A stretch of DNA of 15,684 nt from Candidatus Methanolliviera sp. GoM_asphalt (GTDB taxonomy: Archaea > Halobacteriota > Methanoliparia > Methanoliparales > Methanoliparaceae): positions 1-15,684 of the forward strand of contig CABGHH010000022.1 in NCBI GenBank assembly GCA_902158745.1. The letters are read 5' to 3'. The position numbers were made by a program, and so were the translations under genes. The notes below the pieces were generated by a model. It was not told where the DNA came from and searched no databases. It saw nothing but the letters and a program-made list of their open reading frames with translations. Position 1 is the first letter of the stretch; each line of letters opens with the position of its first letter. Below are positions 1 to 6,305 of this stretch, piece by piece.

Positions 1-74
1 TGAGCAAAGTAGTAGATTTTATCGCCCTTTTTTGGTTCATAGCTCTCAAATGGTTGGAGATTAATCTCGATCAT
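1..74 (-). CDS. 5' end of an unidentified gene, cut by the window edge
   Basis: An ATG at 74 opens a frame that runs off the left edge without a stop, giving 24 complete codons (it begins MIEINLQPFE). The ATG overlaps the stop of the upstream flavoprotein gene in an ATGA arrangement, which suggests translational coupling and one operon. Too little is visible to name a family. The claim that it is a gene rests on the coupled start and the open frame only. Confidence 0.5.
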   Translation of the reverse strand, partial: MIEINLQPFESYEPKKGDKIYYFA

Positions 75-499
75 CGGCGGTAGTAACATGGTCCCGGTCT
101 CATTATAGAAATCCCGGTTACTTTGACTTTGATAACCCCTTCTGGGGCACTATCAGGTTCTTTGGGTTTGGAGTGCATAAATTTTCTGCCTACTTCATAA
201 ATTGAGCCATCGGTATGGTATCTTCCTATTCCTTTTATTTGGTATCCTTTTTCTTCTTCTGGATCCCAGTAGGAGATGCGAACATGCTTATCCTCTATAA
301 GATCCTTCTCGTTCAGTTTCGTAAAATCACCAATGAGCAGAACCGTTTTGTCATTAAGAACCTTCTTCCAAAATACTTGAACGGCATTTTGATTCCCTTC
401 TTTACCCGCGGTTTCAAATACCACTGAATCCACCTTTTCAAATATCTTTTTTAATTCATCTGGAATTATCATTTGAGGCATATCATACCAACCACTCAT
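71..499 (-). CDS. Pyridoxamine 5'-phosphate oxidase-fold flavin-binding protein
   Basis: This 142-residue protein has the size and pattern of a single-domain PNPOx-like split-barrel protein. Members of this family bind FMN, F420 or heme and act in the cytoplasm. Visible elements are a start near the PNPOx opening (MIIPDELKKIFEKVDSVVFE), a central strand pair around NDKTVLLIGDF, and a hydrophobic C-terminal strand (VIKVKVTGISIMRPGP). It appears full length. The exact substrate cannot be told from sequence. It is followed by an ATGA-coupled gene. A possible TATA element lies near 541-555 on the minus strand, about 25 bases before a plausible transcription start. No strong Shine-Dalgarno site is visible. 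Confidence 0.75.
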   Translation of the reverse strand: MSGWYDMPQMIIPDELKKIFEKVDSVVFETAGKEGNQNAVQVFWKKVLNDKTVLLIGDFTKLNEKDLIEDKHVRISYWDPEEEKGYQIKGIGRYHTDGSIYEVGRKFMHSKPKEPDSAPEGVIKVKVTGISIMRPGPCYYRR

Positions 500-1043
500 T
501 TCTTGTTTTAGTTTCAGTTTTGTAATAAGTTCAAAACTATAGCCATAAAAGCTTTTTGGATTCTTGCGGTATAGATTTTTTTTTTAAGGGGATAGCAAGT
601 TAGGATAAACGCGCTTATACATCCACATTCAAGAAGGTTTTTTTTTTCCGGGTGTTTATTCCTGGGTGTTCGGTTAAGGGGGGTTTGTAAGTCTATTCTA
701 TTTAAACATACCCTGATAACTTTATATTTCCAAAAACTGATGTAGTTTCTTTAGGGTTAATTTGTCAGATTTGAACGTTAAAAACTTATATATCATTTGT
801 TACAATGTAACAATCAAATTAAAATGAGAAATGGACTCTTGTAGTCAGCTTCAGGCAAAATACAAAGGATATCTAATGGGTTATACTGTAACAATGGCTT
901 AAATTGGAAATGGTAGGGGTGGTAGTGAGGGGATAATGGGTTTAAATGATACAGGAAACCACCCATGATTTAAGAATTATATATAACTTAAGTCAAAATA
1001 GGATTACCCGAACACGAATGGTATCAGATTAAGTGTCCTACGT
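500..1043. other. Long intergenic stretch without a convincing gene
   Basis: No ORF of convincing length or family was found here. It holds two T-runs on the plus strand (about 577-586 and 639-648), a repeated GGGTGTT at 651-672, TATA-like elements near 719 and 785, and a palindrome at 799-811. A 23-codon ORF (831-902) follows the palindrome and resembles nothing I know; it may be the stub of a deleted gene. The stretch probably contains decayed sequence. Confidence 0.5.
785..811 (+). promoter_or_regulatory. TATA-like box followed by a 13-bp palindrome
   Basis: CTTATATATC at about 785-794 is a good archaeal TATA candidate. It is followed at once by GTTACAATGTAAC (799-811), a perfect 6+1+6 palindrome lying between the TATA and the expected transcription start. 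That is a typical place for an archaeal repressor site. A related half site, CTGTAACAATGG, lies near 887. No proper gene follows, so this may be the orphan promoter of a lost gene. Confidence 0.35.
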
Positions 1044-1060
1044 TTATATCAAGATCAACC
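1031..1060 (-). repeat. 30-bp dispersed repeat, copy A
   Basis: Read on the minus strand, this 30-mer matches 9205-9234 on the plus strand at 25 of 30 positions. Both copies end in GTAGGACACTT, after which the flanks diverge. It covers the end of the truncated iron-sulfur flavoprotein frame. It could be a relic of an insertion-sequence end or MITE, or the shared tail of a lost coding sequence. Confidence 0.35.
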
Positions 1061-1220
1061 CTCTTAGGATGATAGCTCGGATTGCAAGCTTCTTACCGCG
1101 AACAGAGAAGTACCGCGTCTCTGCATTCCATTTCTCTTCTGCATACCGTAACGCCTCCTTAATTATCCAGTCAGTAGCAGCTATTCTTGGACTCCCGGAG
1201 ATACCAAAAAGTTTAACCAT
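1044..1220 (-). pseudogene. Truncated iron-sulfur flavoprotein (NADPH-dependent FMN reductase family)
   Basis: The 58-codon frame starts MVKLFGISGSPR, the phosphate-binding opening of iron-sulfur flavoproteins and related FMN reductases. About 47 residues match the usual N-terminal Rossmann-like region, ending at SVRGKKLAI. Family members then continue with a cysteine-rich cluster loop. Here the sequence turns into an unrelated hydrophobic tail and stops. Full-length relatives are about 180-250 residues, so three quarters of the protein is missing. It begins 7 bases after the rubrerythrin stop, so it was probably the second gene of that operon. The tail overlaps repeat copy A, which may mark the break. 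Confidence 0.7.
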
Positions 1221-1226
1221 TCGTTC

Positions 1227-1742
1227 TTAACCTGCATCCAACCTGAACCCCTCTTTCATACCAAACCACCCTGCCGGGTCCTCAAGATATTCTCGAGAAT
1301 CCCATAGACTGAGATAATGTCCTCGCTCCTCATGCGCAAGTGCAAGATAGAATCTCGCTTCAAAAGGGTCGGTGGCTTTCTCTGCCAGCTCATTGTAGAA
1401 CAATATGCTCTTCTGCTCCATTTCCATGCCTATCCCCAATACTGTTACGCTCTCAGAAATATCTTCCTCTGTCAGGTCTTTCACATCCTCAGGAAAAACT
1501 GCTTTTGTCTTTACCACATCGCCTATGGCTGTCACCATTTTTGGCCACGCCCTTTCCTCTTTTAGCTTTTTGTATATTGCCTTCACTTTTTCCAGATGCA
1601 TGTCTTCGTCCTTTGCCAAAGACCCAAACATCTCCTTTGCAAATGCGTTAGTAGCCTTCTCACTAGCGTCCATATAAAACTTCTTTCCTTCTTCTTCAAG
1701 TTCCATGGCTATTTCAAGTGCCTTCAATCTCTCTTCGCTCAT
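1227..1742 (-). CDS. Rubrerythrin-like ferritin-superfamily diiron protein
   Basis: This 171-residue protein is an all-helical ferritin-like diiron protein, probably reducing peroxide or handling iron in the cytoplasm. Ligand motifs are visible: acidic residues in AMELEEEGKKFY (13-23), an ExxH at 46-49, GMEMEQ (105-110), and a second ExxH at 139-142 within HEERGH. There is no C-terminal rubredoxin domain, so it is a short erythrin-type member and needs a separate electron donor. The ATG at 1742 is preferred because GGAGAGGAT lies just upstream; a TTG six codons earlier is possible but sits inside that site. It has its own promoter at 1801-1814. It is complete, unlike its neighbours on both sides. 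Confidence 0.85.
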   Translation of the reverse strand: MSEERLKALEIAMELEEEGKKFYMDASEKATNAFAKEMFGSLAKDEDMHLEKVKAIYKKLKEERAWPKMVTAIGDVVKTKAVFPEDVKDLTEEDISESVTVLGIGMEMEQKSILFYNELAEKATDPFEARFYLALAHEERGHYLSLWDSREYLEDPAGWFGMKEGFRLDAG

Positions 1743-1800
1743 AATATCCTCTCCCCCCAACCAATCCCCTTATGGTTGATTGTTTTTCATTATTCATGTT

Positions 1801-1814
1801 TGCATATAAATAAA
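1801..1814 (-). promoter_or_regulatory. Core promoter of the rubrerythrin gene
   Basis: On the minus strand TTTATTTATATGCA is a good archaeal TATA box. A start about 25 bases downstream would give a leader of roughly 35 bases carrying the Shine-Dalgarno site. A palindrome at 1843-1858 lies 30-40 bases upstream, where an activator could bind. Confidence 0.5.
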
Positions 1815-1842
1815 CAACCTATGATGTTTCTTTGGTAATGAG

Positions 1843-1858
1843 TTTAAAACTTTTTAAA
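1843..1858. promoter_or_regulatory. Palindrome TTTAAAACTTTTTAAA, upstream of rubrerythrin
   Basis: Seven-base arms (TTTAAAA and TTTTAAA) flank a two-base centre. The core AAAACTTTTTA also occurs at 2834-2844 (other strand) and 3521-3531, both beside the SufR-like regulator gene. This could be its operator, but it is AT-rich and may be chance. Confidence 0.3.
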
Positions 1859-1866
1859 GAAATGTT

Positions 1867-2136
1867 TCACATCACCTTCTCCAGATTCATATCAAACATC
1901 TTCTTCGTCTCTCGTGCAAGTGCATCCGGAAGACCCGTAATATCCACATTCAAGAACCCGCGTATGATCACCGAAGTAGCCACCCCCTCGCTCAATCCCC
2001 TTGCCATCAGGTATTGAATCTCCTCTTCCGCAACCTTGCCTATCGCAGCTTCATACGAAAGGTCGAGGTCTTTTCGTTCCGCTTTGAGCTCCGGAATCAA
2101 ATCTAGTTCCGCAGTCAAATCTTTTATTTTCAGCAT
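1867..2136 (-). pseudogene. sufC'-'sufB deletion fusion (Fe-S assembly remnant)
   Basis: The 89-codon ORF joins two Suf pieces. Residues 1-12 (MLKIKDLTAELD) look like the N-terminus of the ABC ATPase SufC. Residues from about 13 on (IPELKAERKDLDLSYEAAIG onwards, then YLMARGLSEG and VIIRGFLN) match the C-terminal helical domain of SufB, the scaffold subunit of the SufBCD complex. In archaea sufC commonly precedes sufB, so one in-frame deletion removing most of sufC and the SufB beta-helix explains this. A Shine-Dalgarno site (GAGGTAAT) sits just before the ATG, as expected for native sufC. Neither the ATPase site nor the SufB core remains, so it cannot assemble clusters as Suf does. A short expressed peptide is possible. 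Confidence 0.7.
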
Positions 2137-2170
2137 TTATTACCTCATACGTTTCCTCACAGCACAAAAA

Positions 2171-2207
2171 GAAAAAAAAGGAAAGGAGGATTTAAAGTTT
2201 CTCCTTT
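2171..2207 (-). terminator. Hairpin plus T-run after hsp20
   Basis: On the minus strand AAAGGAG and CTCCTTT form a 7-bp inverted repeat (plus-strand positions 2182-2188 and 2201-2207) with a 12-base loop, followed by a T-rich run ending in eight T. It lies just after the hsp20 stop. The loop also contains CTTTAAAT, the best TATA candidate for the downstream sufC'-'sufB frame, so the element may end one transcript and start the next. Confidence 0.5.
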
Positions 2208-2220
2208 TTTGCACAGATAT

Positions 2221-2691
2221 TTATTTCAGCTCGATCTTCTTCACTTCTTCTATTGCTAGCTTCGGCATCTCTATCAGGAGTACGCCGTTCTCGAATGTTG
2301 CATCCACATTATCCTTGTCCACCTCCGTGGGCAGCGGTATAGACCGGTAGAACTTTCTATAACTCCTTTCTCTTCTGATGTATCCTTCTTCCTCTTCTTC
2401 CTTCTCCTCCTTCTTCTCCGCGCTGATTTCGAGCGTACCACCCCTGATATTTATAGAGATGTCGCCCTTTTCAACGCCAGGTATATCGGCAGCTACGATA
2501 ATCTTGCCTTCTTTCTCCTTTATATCTACATAGGGTGCTGCGGTCTCTGCGAGTTCTTCTCCAGTAGCTCCAGGCAGTGCTCGCCGACCAAAATAGTCGG
2601 GTCCTGTCTCACCAAACGCTCGGTCTACAAATTCTTCCATTCTTCTTAGCTCTTCAAATGGGTCCCATATATATCTCCTTCGCCAAACCAT
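2221..2691 (-). CDS. Small heat shock protein, Hsp20/alpha-crystallin family
   Basis: The 156-residue protein has the standard layout: an arginine-rich, hydrophobic N-terminal arm (1-50; WDPFEELRRMEEFVDRAF), an alpha-crystallin domain (about 53-145) and a short tail. The conserved motif is seen at 131-144 (ATFENGVLLIEMPK), and the tail holds an I-x-L anchor (IEL near 153-155). A very acidic insert (92-102) lies in the loop region. It is an ATP-independent holdase that binds unfolding proteins and forms cytoplasmic oligomers. GGAGG lies 11 bases before the ATG. It sits between the SufR-like regulator and the suf remnant on the same strand, suggesting a shared stress response. It appears intact. 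Confidence 0.93.
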   Translation of the reverse strand: MVWRRRYIWDPFEELRRMEEFVDRAFGETGPDYFGRRALPGATGEELAETAAPYVDIKEKEGKIIVAADIPGVEKGDISINIRGGTLEISAEKKEEKEEEEEGYIRRERSYRKFYRSIPLPTEVDKDNVDATFENGVLLIEMPKLAIEEVKKIELK

Positions 2692-2832
2692 TTCTCATTA
2701 CGCCTCCTATTTATTATGCATGTTGCATTATGTATCTAGTTATAATCTTTATCAATTTTTCGGATTCTTCTACACCAACCGTGCATAGCACCACGAAAAA
2801 ATCCTTCTTCATTTTTTGATAAAACCTTTTTT

Positions 2833-2846
2833 CTAAAAAGTTTTAG
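2833..2846. promoter_or_regulatory. Palindrome CTAAAAAGTTTTAG after the SufR-like gene
   Basis: Six-base arms (CTAAAA/TTTTAG) flank a two-base centre, three bases beyond the regulator stop and about 140 bases upstream of hsp20. The reverse complement carries the same AAAACTTTTTA core as 1846-1856 and 3521-3531. It could be an operator or a weak terminator hairpin. Confidence 0.3.
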
Positions 2847-2848
2847 TG

Positions 2849-3469
2849 TCAATCTCGTGCAATCTCGCGGTTCAAAGCAAAGGAGCAGAACCTATCTCCT
2901 CTTGCCATACAGCTCTTTAACTCAACGTTTGAATTGAGCAAACCACCGATGAAGTTCCGATCAAATTCACACATGTCCTCGCCAAACTCCATCGCAATCT
3001 CATAGATGAGACAGTTGTATTCTTTTATAATTATTTGACCATTATCTCGCTCCAGCACGGCAAAACTTCCCAGGTCGTTCAATAATTCCGTCACTGACTC
3101 AACATCTCCATTCCCTTTCAGTCTTTCTTTGTAATAATATGCTTGCTCAGCCCCCATTCGAGCCATCATCTCCCTCACTATCTCAACCCCTTCTCTCTCA
3201 ATCATATCTCTAATAATCCATTTAAAGAACTCTGAATATGCTTTTGGGAAGAATGCCTCCGCTCTTTCGGTAAGTGAGTAGAAAATCTTTGGCCTACCCA
3301 TTTTCTCCTTAACCAGCGTCCGCTTTATCAGTCCATCCCGCTCCAGAATAGCCAGATGCTGCCTCGTTGCGGTGGACGAAATACCCAATTTTGAACTCAA
3401 TTCGTCAACATAAGAATCCTGTCGCTTCAAAAAGTTAAGGATCTCAGCTCTTGCATCTTCTATTTGCAT
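2849..3469 (-). CDS. SufR-like winged-helix regulator with four C-terminal cysteines
   Basis: The 206-residue protein has an N-terminal winged helix (about 1-65: LSSKLGISSTATRQHLAILE, then a GRPKIFYSLTE wing) like ArsR/SufR-type repressors, followed by a helical region. Its C-terminal sensor part has cysteines at 153, 167, 187 and 195 (C-x13-C-x19-C-x7-C). The pattern NC-L-IYE, C-EFDRNF, SC and GDRFCSF follows the SufR-like family, where these residues bind an Fe-S cluster and DNA binding depends on cluster status. It heads a same-strand group of hsp20, the suf remnant and rubrerythrin, which fits an Fe-S or oxidative stress regulator. Its TATA box (3492-3499) is about 25 bases from the ATG, so the mRNA is probably leaderless. 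Cysteine spacing differs from the classical cyanobacterial protein. Confidence 0.78.
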   Translation of the reverse strand: MQIEDARAEILNFLKRQDSYVDELSSKLGISSTATRQHLAILERDGLIKRTLVKEKMGRPKIFYSLTERAEAFFPKAYSEFFKWIIRDMIEREGVEIVREMMARMGAEQAYYYKERLKGNGDVESVTELLNDLGSFAVLERDNGQIIIKEYNCLIYEIAMEFGEDMCEFDRNFIGGLLNSNVELKSCMARGDRFCSFALNREIARD

Positions 3470-3491
3470 ATTCTTTAGACTGGCAGAGGGG

Positions 3492-3499
3492 TTTATAAA
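3492..3499 (-). promoter_or_regulatory. Core promoter of the SufR-like gene, probably leaderless
   Basis: TTTATAAA on the minus strand is a strong TATA box. Its centre is about 26 bases upstream of the ATG at 3469, which places transcription start at or within a base or two of the start codon. No Shine-Dalgarno site is present, in agreement. Confidence 0.55.
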
Positions 3500-3518
3500 G
3501 TTTTCTATTTTTATACAC

Positions 3519-3531
3519 TAAAAACTTTTTA
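3519..3531. promoter_or_regulatory. Palindrome TAAAAACTTTTTA between divergent promoters
   Basis: A 6+1+6 palindrome lies between the SufR-like promoter and the divergent LAGLIDADG-like gene. It overlaps the likely TATA element of the latter (CTTTTTATAG, 3525-3534). A wider inverted repeat pairs AAAGTTTT (3497-3504) with AAAACTTT (3521-3528). The position suits autoregulation plus control of the divergent gene. Confidence 0.35.
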
Positions 3532-3570
3532 TAGTTATTAGAGTAAAATAATATTATACTGTAAAAAGTG

Positions 3571-5223
3571 ATGGGTATGACGGAGGGAGCGATACACCTG
3601 CGAGATTTTCCACCTTTCATCAGGTTCGAGCTTGAGGGAAGATTTCGACGGAAAGTCTTTGCAAAGTTCTTGAAAAATCTAAGCGCGGTTGAAGTAGACC
3701 TCCCGCCGGAAGACTTCTGGAGCTCGGCGGAAGAAGAATTTGAACTTTCAAGATACGAATTAGTCTTTGGCAAAGTACGCGGGAGAATATTAAAAACGCT
3801 CGAAGAAAGTCCGTTAAGTGCTAAGGAAATCATTAAAATAAATCCTGACCTCTCACCGAATTCCATTTACCATGCTATAATATGGCTAAAAGATCAAAAG
3901 CATCTAAAAAAGAGGGAGGGGTGTTGGGAACTCAAGAAGGATTATTTCGAGCATGTTAGAGTCTCCGATCTTGCAAAAGTAATCAATTTTAGAGCTAAGG
4001 GTGAGAGAAGAAGATATGGCATATCTATAGTAGAATTGGAGATGGCAACTTTTTTATGGCCTAGCTACGAGAGGGCTTGTGATCTGAATGGGGTAAGTTT
4101 TAAAAATCCGTCTTATGGGAAATATTATCAGAACCACTTCGCACTCGCAAGAGCGGTAAAAGAATGGATGAAAGGTGATGCCAATATCCCTCAATGGGCT
4201 CTGGTAGCAATAGCCGAGTTTACCCACGTGGATATAGAGGAGAGAGAAGTAATATCAAGCTATTGCCTTCCTCCGGGAGTTGAAATAACACCTTATTACA
4301 AAAGAAGATATAAACTCCCTATTGAACTCTCCCCGGAACTTGATACTATCGCGCTTCAAATACTCATGAAGGGTTCCGAAGAGGGATTAATATATCCGGC
4401 TAAACATAAAAAAGAGATATTTAAACGACTGTATCATACTTTCGGCTCATTTCAAAGCGGCCGGATACCTCTAAGCATACGAGAAATAATTGAGAAGTAT
4501 TATCAAAGCCCGAGTTGCCGAAGAAACGCCATTAGAATACCCAATAAAGTGAAAGAGCGATGGGAACAGCTCCCGTATCAGGAAAAGACGCTCTCAAAAA
4601 TCCGGGTTCTGGAGATGTTATTTGGACTTGATCAACGGAAAGGTAATTATGAGCTAATCTCTCGCTCGATATACTTTCTTGAGGATGTATCAAGCATATT
4701 AAAGGATTTGGGAATCGGAGAGATTAAGATAATAAAAAGGAAAGACAGGCCACATTATCGGTCTTATTTACCTAAAAATGTGAAAGAGAATCTTGAAGGT
4801 TTAAAAGACCAACTAGAAATTGCTAAGATCGAAAAAGGGCTCGGGTTTCTCACAGAAAACGATAGGATCAAGTTAATCAAGAAGGTTAAAAGTCATTGGG
4901 GCGATAAGGGCGTGAACATACTCTCCAACCTGAAGTTGGATAAAGGAGTCAGAGACCTTGACCTTGCCCGTGCTTGTGGTATGACAGCAAGAGAAGTGAG
5001 AAAGATACTCTATGAACTCAAAGATAAAGCGATTATCACTTACATAAGGGAGGAGACTCTAGAGCTTCTGGAATATTATTACTATTTGAATCCTGATGGT
5101 ATCGAGAATTTTTTAGCTGCCAGAAAGGAGGTGAAAGAAGAGAAAGTGGAAGAAGCTAAATATCCATTTCCTGAAGAATTCTCTATTTATCAGCGAAGAA
5201 GATTGTATTCAGAAGTAGGATGA
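3571..5223 (+). CDS. Putative DNA-binding regulator: wHTH, degenerate LAGLIDADG core, TFE-alpha-like domain
   Basis: I do not recognise a named gene; this 550-residue protein reads as three parts (numbering from the ATG at 3571). Residues about 66-120 form a winged helix. Residues about 200-420 follow the layout of stand-alone archaeal LAGLIDADG homing-endonuclease-like proteins: NIPQWALVAIAEF, a KLPIELSPELDTIALQILMK helix, SYGK/RIPNKVKERWEQL segments, then VLEMLFGLDQRKGN and a second half with LLEDV-type text (FLEDVSSILKDLGIGEIKII). The acidic catalytic positions expected in the GDG turn are replaced (KGSEEGLI), so nuclease activity is doubtful. Residues about 445-515 (LARACGMTAREVRKILYELK, then YYYYLNPDGIENF) resemble the winged helix of transcription factor E alpha. 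I infer a transcription regulator, comparable in origin to bacterial WhiA. A GTG at 3568 is an alternative start. It is divergent from the SufR-like gene. Confidence 0.55.
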   Translation: MGMTEGAIHLRDFPPFIRFELEGRFRRKVFAKFLKNLSAVEVDLPPEDFWSSAEEEFELSRYELVFGKVRGRILKTLEESPLSAKEIIKINPDLSPNSIYHAIIWLKDQKHLKKREGCWELKKDYFEHVRVSDLAKVINFRAKGERRRYGISIVELEMATFLWPSYERACDLNGVSFKNPSYGKYYQNHFALARAVKEWMKGDANIPQWALVAIAEFTHVDIEEREVISSYCLPPGVEITPYYKRRYKLPIELSPELDTIALQILMKGSEEGLIYPAKHKKEIFKRLYHTFGSFQSGRIPLSIREIIEKYYQSPSCRRNAIRIPNKVKERWEQLPYQEKTLSKIRVLEMLFGLDQRKGNYELISRSIYFLEDVSSILKDLGIGEIKIIKRKDRPHYRSYLPKNVKENLEGLKDQLEIAKIEKGLGFLTENDRIKLIKKVKSHWGDKGVNILSNLKLDKGVRDLDLARACGMTAREVRKILYELKDKAIITYIREETLELLEYYYYLNPDGIENFLAARKEVKEEKVEEAKYPFPEEFSIYQRRRLYSEVG

Positions 5224-5268
5224 GCACTTTTTTTATGTCCTGGAATAACTGGAAAAAAATTAAATGAA

Positions 5269-5280
5269 GATTATATATCT
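5269..5280 (+). promoter_or_regulatory. TATA box of the rhodanese-remnant operon
   Basis: GATTATATATCT gives a good archaeal TATA element, with expected transcription start near 5300 and the first ATG at 5311. A T7 run just after the upstream stop (5228-5234) may terminate the preceding transcript. Confidence 0.45.
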
Positions 5281-5310
5281 AAAGAAAATGGGTAGAAAAG
5301 AAAAGGGGAA

Positions 5311-5475
5311 ATGAAGCTAACCTGTTCCATTCTTGGATTCGAGAACGTCTACAATCTTGATGGCGAAATTCTCAACTGGCACTACGATGTTATCAAAGGA
5401 ATTCCAGAAGAGCGAAACCACATCAATGCCCTACTCCAGCAGATAGAAGAACCAAAAGGAGGCGGTCAACAATGA
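5311..5475 (+). pseudogene. Rhodanese C-terminal fragment, 54 codons
   Basis: After a six-residue start (MKLTCS) the frame continues with ILGFENVYNLDGEILNWH, the usual final helix-strand-helix of rhodanese (sulfurtransferase) domains. The cysteine active-site loop that should lie just before is missing. The remaining tail (VIKGIPEERNHINALLQQIE) is not diagnostic. AAGGGG lies just before the ATG and the stop overlaps the next start as ATGA, so the frame is set up for coupled translation. The simplest reading is an internal deletion joining the first codons of a gene to the end of a rhodanese. Confidence 0.6.
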
Positions 5476-5955
5476 TCTTTGAAAGGATAAAGTCCGATGG
5501 ATTGGCTCATATTAATGGTTCATACAGCATCTGGCTGGATGGTTTACCCGCTTATATCGGCTGGGTCCTGACTTATGAAAAGCCGATTCTGCTGATGCTT
5601 GAATGCCGTGACCACATAGATAAGGCAGTTCGCTACTTCGTACGGCTCGGATATGACAATATAGTAGGCTATCTGAGGGGAGGAATCGAAGCCTGGTATG
5701 ACTCAGGCTTTAGGATTGAGTATATGGAACTCTTGAGTGCGCACGACCTCAAACAGCGGCTTGACAGTGGCGAGGATGTCCTGGTGCTCGATGTTAGAGA
5801 TGAGAACGAGTGGAAAGAAGGGCATATAAAGGGCGCTCTGCATATCTATGCCGGGCAACTCGAGAGCGGGCTATCCAGATGTATGCTGTGACGTTCTTGG
5901 TAGTATGACTGCATGGCGTGTCAGCAAATACCCAATAATTGAGGAATACATTTAG
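5472..5955 (+). pseudogene. Remnant of a tandem-rhodanese (metallo-hydrolase/rhodanese type) protein
   Basis: The frame to 5891 (139 codons) covers the end of one rhodanese domain (HINGSYSIWLDGLPAYIGW, GYDNIVGYLRGGIEAW) and the start of a second (VLVLDVRDENEWKEGHIKGA). This order matches proteins joining a metallo-beta-lactamase domain to two rhodaneses, used in persulfide and sulfur handling. The N-terminal metallo-hydrolase domain is absent. Near 5870-5878 the reading frame changes and the middle of the second domain, including its catalytic cysteine loop, is lost. The sequence then resumes in the +1 frame with DVLGSMTAW and ends at 5955. AGGAGG precedes the ATG. The first domain has no active-site cysteine in the expected loop, as is usual for this family. 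Confidence 0.75.
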
Positions 5956-5961
5956 CTGCTA

Positions 5962-5971
5962 TATTTAAATA
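5962..5971 (+). promoter_or_regulatory. TATA box 25 bases before the CBS remnant
   Basis: TATTTAAATA is centred about 25 bases upstream of the ATG at 5991, the spacing of a leaderless archaeal transcript. It may be accidental, as the start falls inside what should be the body of a domain. Confidence 0.35.
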
Positions 5972-5990
5972 TGCAAGAACACAAATATAC

Positions 5991-6254
5991 ATGGGCTACC
6001 CTGTGCAGGAAAGCCAGACTTCTCCTGTGCTTGGAGTGGTAGCCTTCTCAGATGTGCAAAGGGTACCTGCCTCGGAGCGAGCGACTACCAGGGTCGAGGA
6101 CGTGATGCAGAGGAAGATAATCGCAATCGAAGCTGATGCCGATGCCTCCGGTGCCCTCAAGCTCATGTCCACCAACAATGTGGGTCGCTTGATTGTCATG
6201 GATGATGGGCAGATGGCGGGCATCTTCTTCCTTACCTCTGACAGATACGTGTAG
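5991..6254 (+). pseudogene. Partial CBS-domain protein
   Basis: The 87 codons begin at a position normally inside a CBS repeat (GYPV) and run through VLGVVAFSDVQRVP. A nearly complete second CBS repeat follows (VEDVMQRKIIAIEADADASG, then LKLMSTNNVGRLIVMDDGQM). The final GIFFLTSDRYV departs from the usual G-I-x-T-D-hydrophobic ending and stops early. CBS pairs bind adenosyl ligands and regulate partner domains. The spacing and the linker with ERATT resemble CBS pairs at the C-terminus of site-2-protease-type M50 peptidases, but the protease part is absent. Half of the Bateman pair is missing, so it is probably non-functional. Confidence 0.65.
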
Positions 6255-6305
6255 ATAACATTTTTAGTCTTTTTTGTCTCCCAGAAGACAGGATACTGGT
6301 TTGCT

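Noticed and set aside
3444..3866. Minus-strand frame of 140 codons opposite the start of the LAGLIDADG-like gene
   Set aside because: Antisense to a well-supported gene, serine-rich translation without family features, and it crosses the divergent promoter region.
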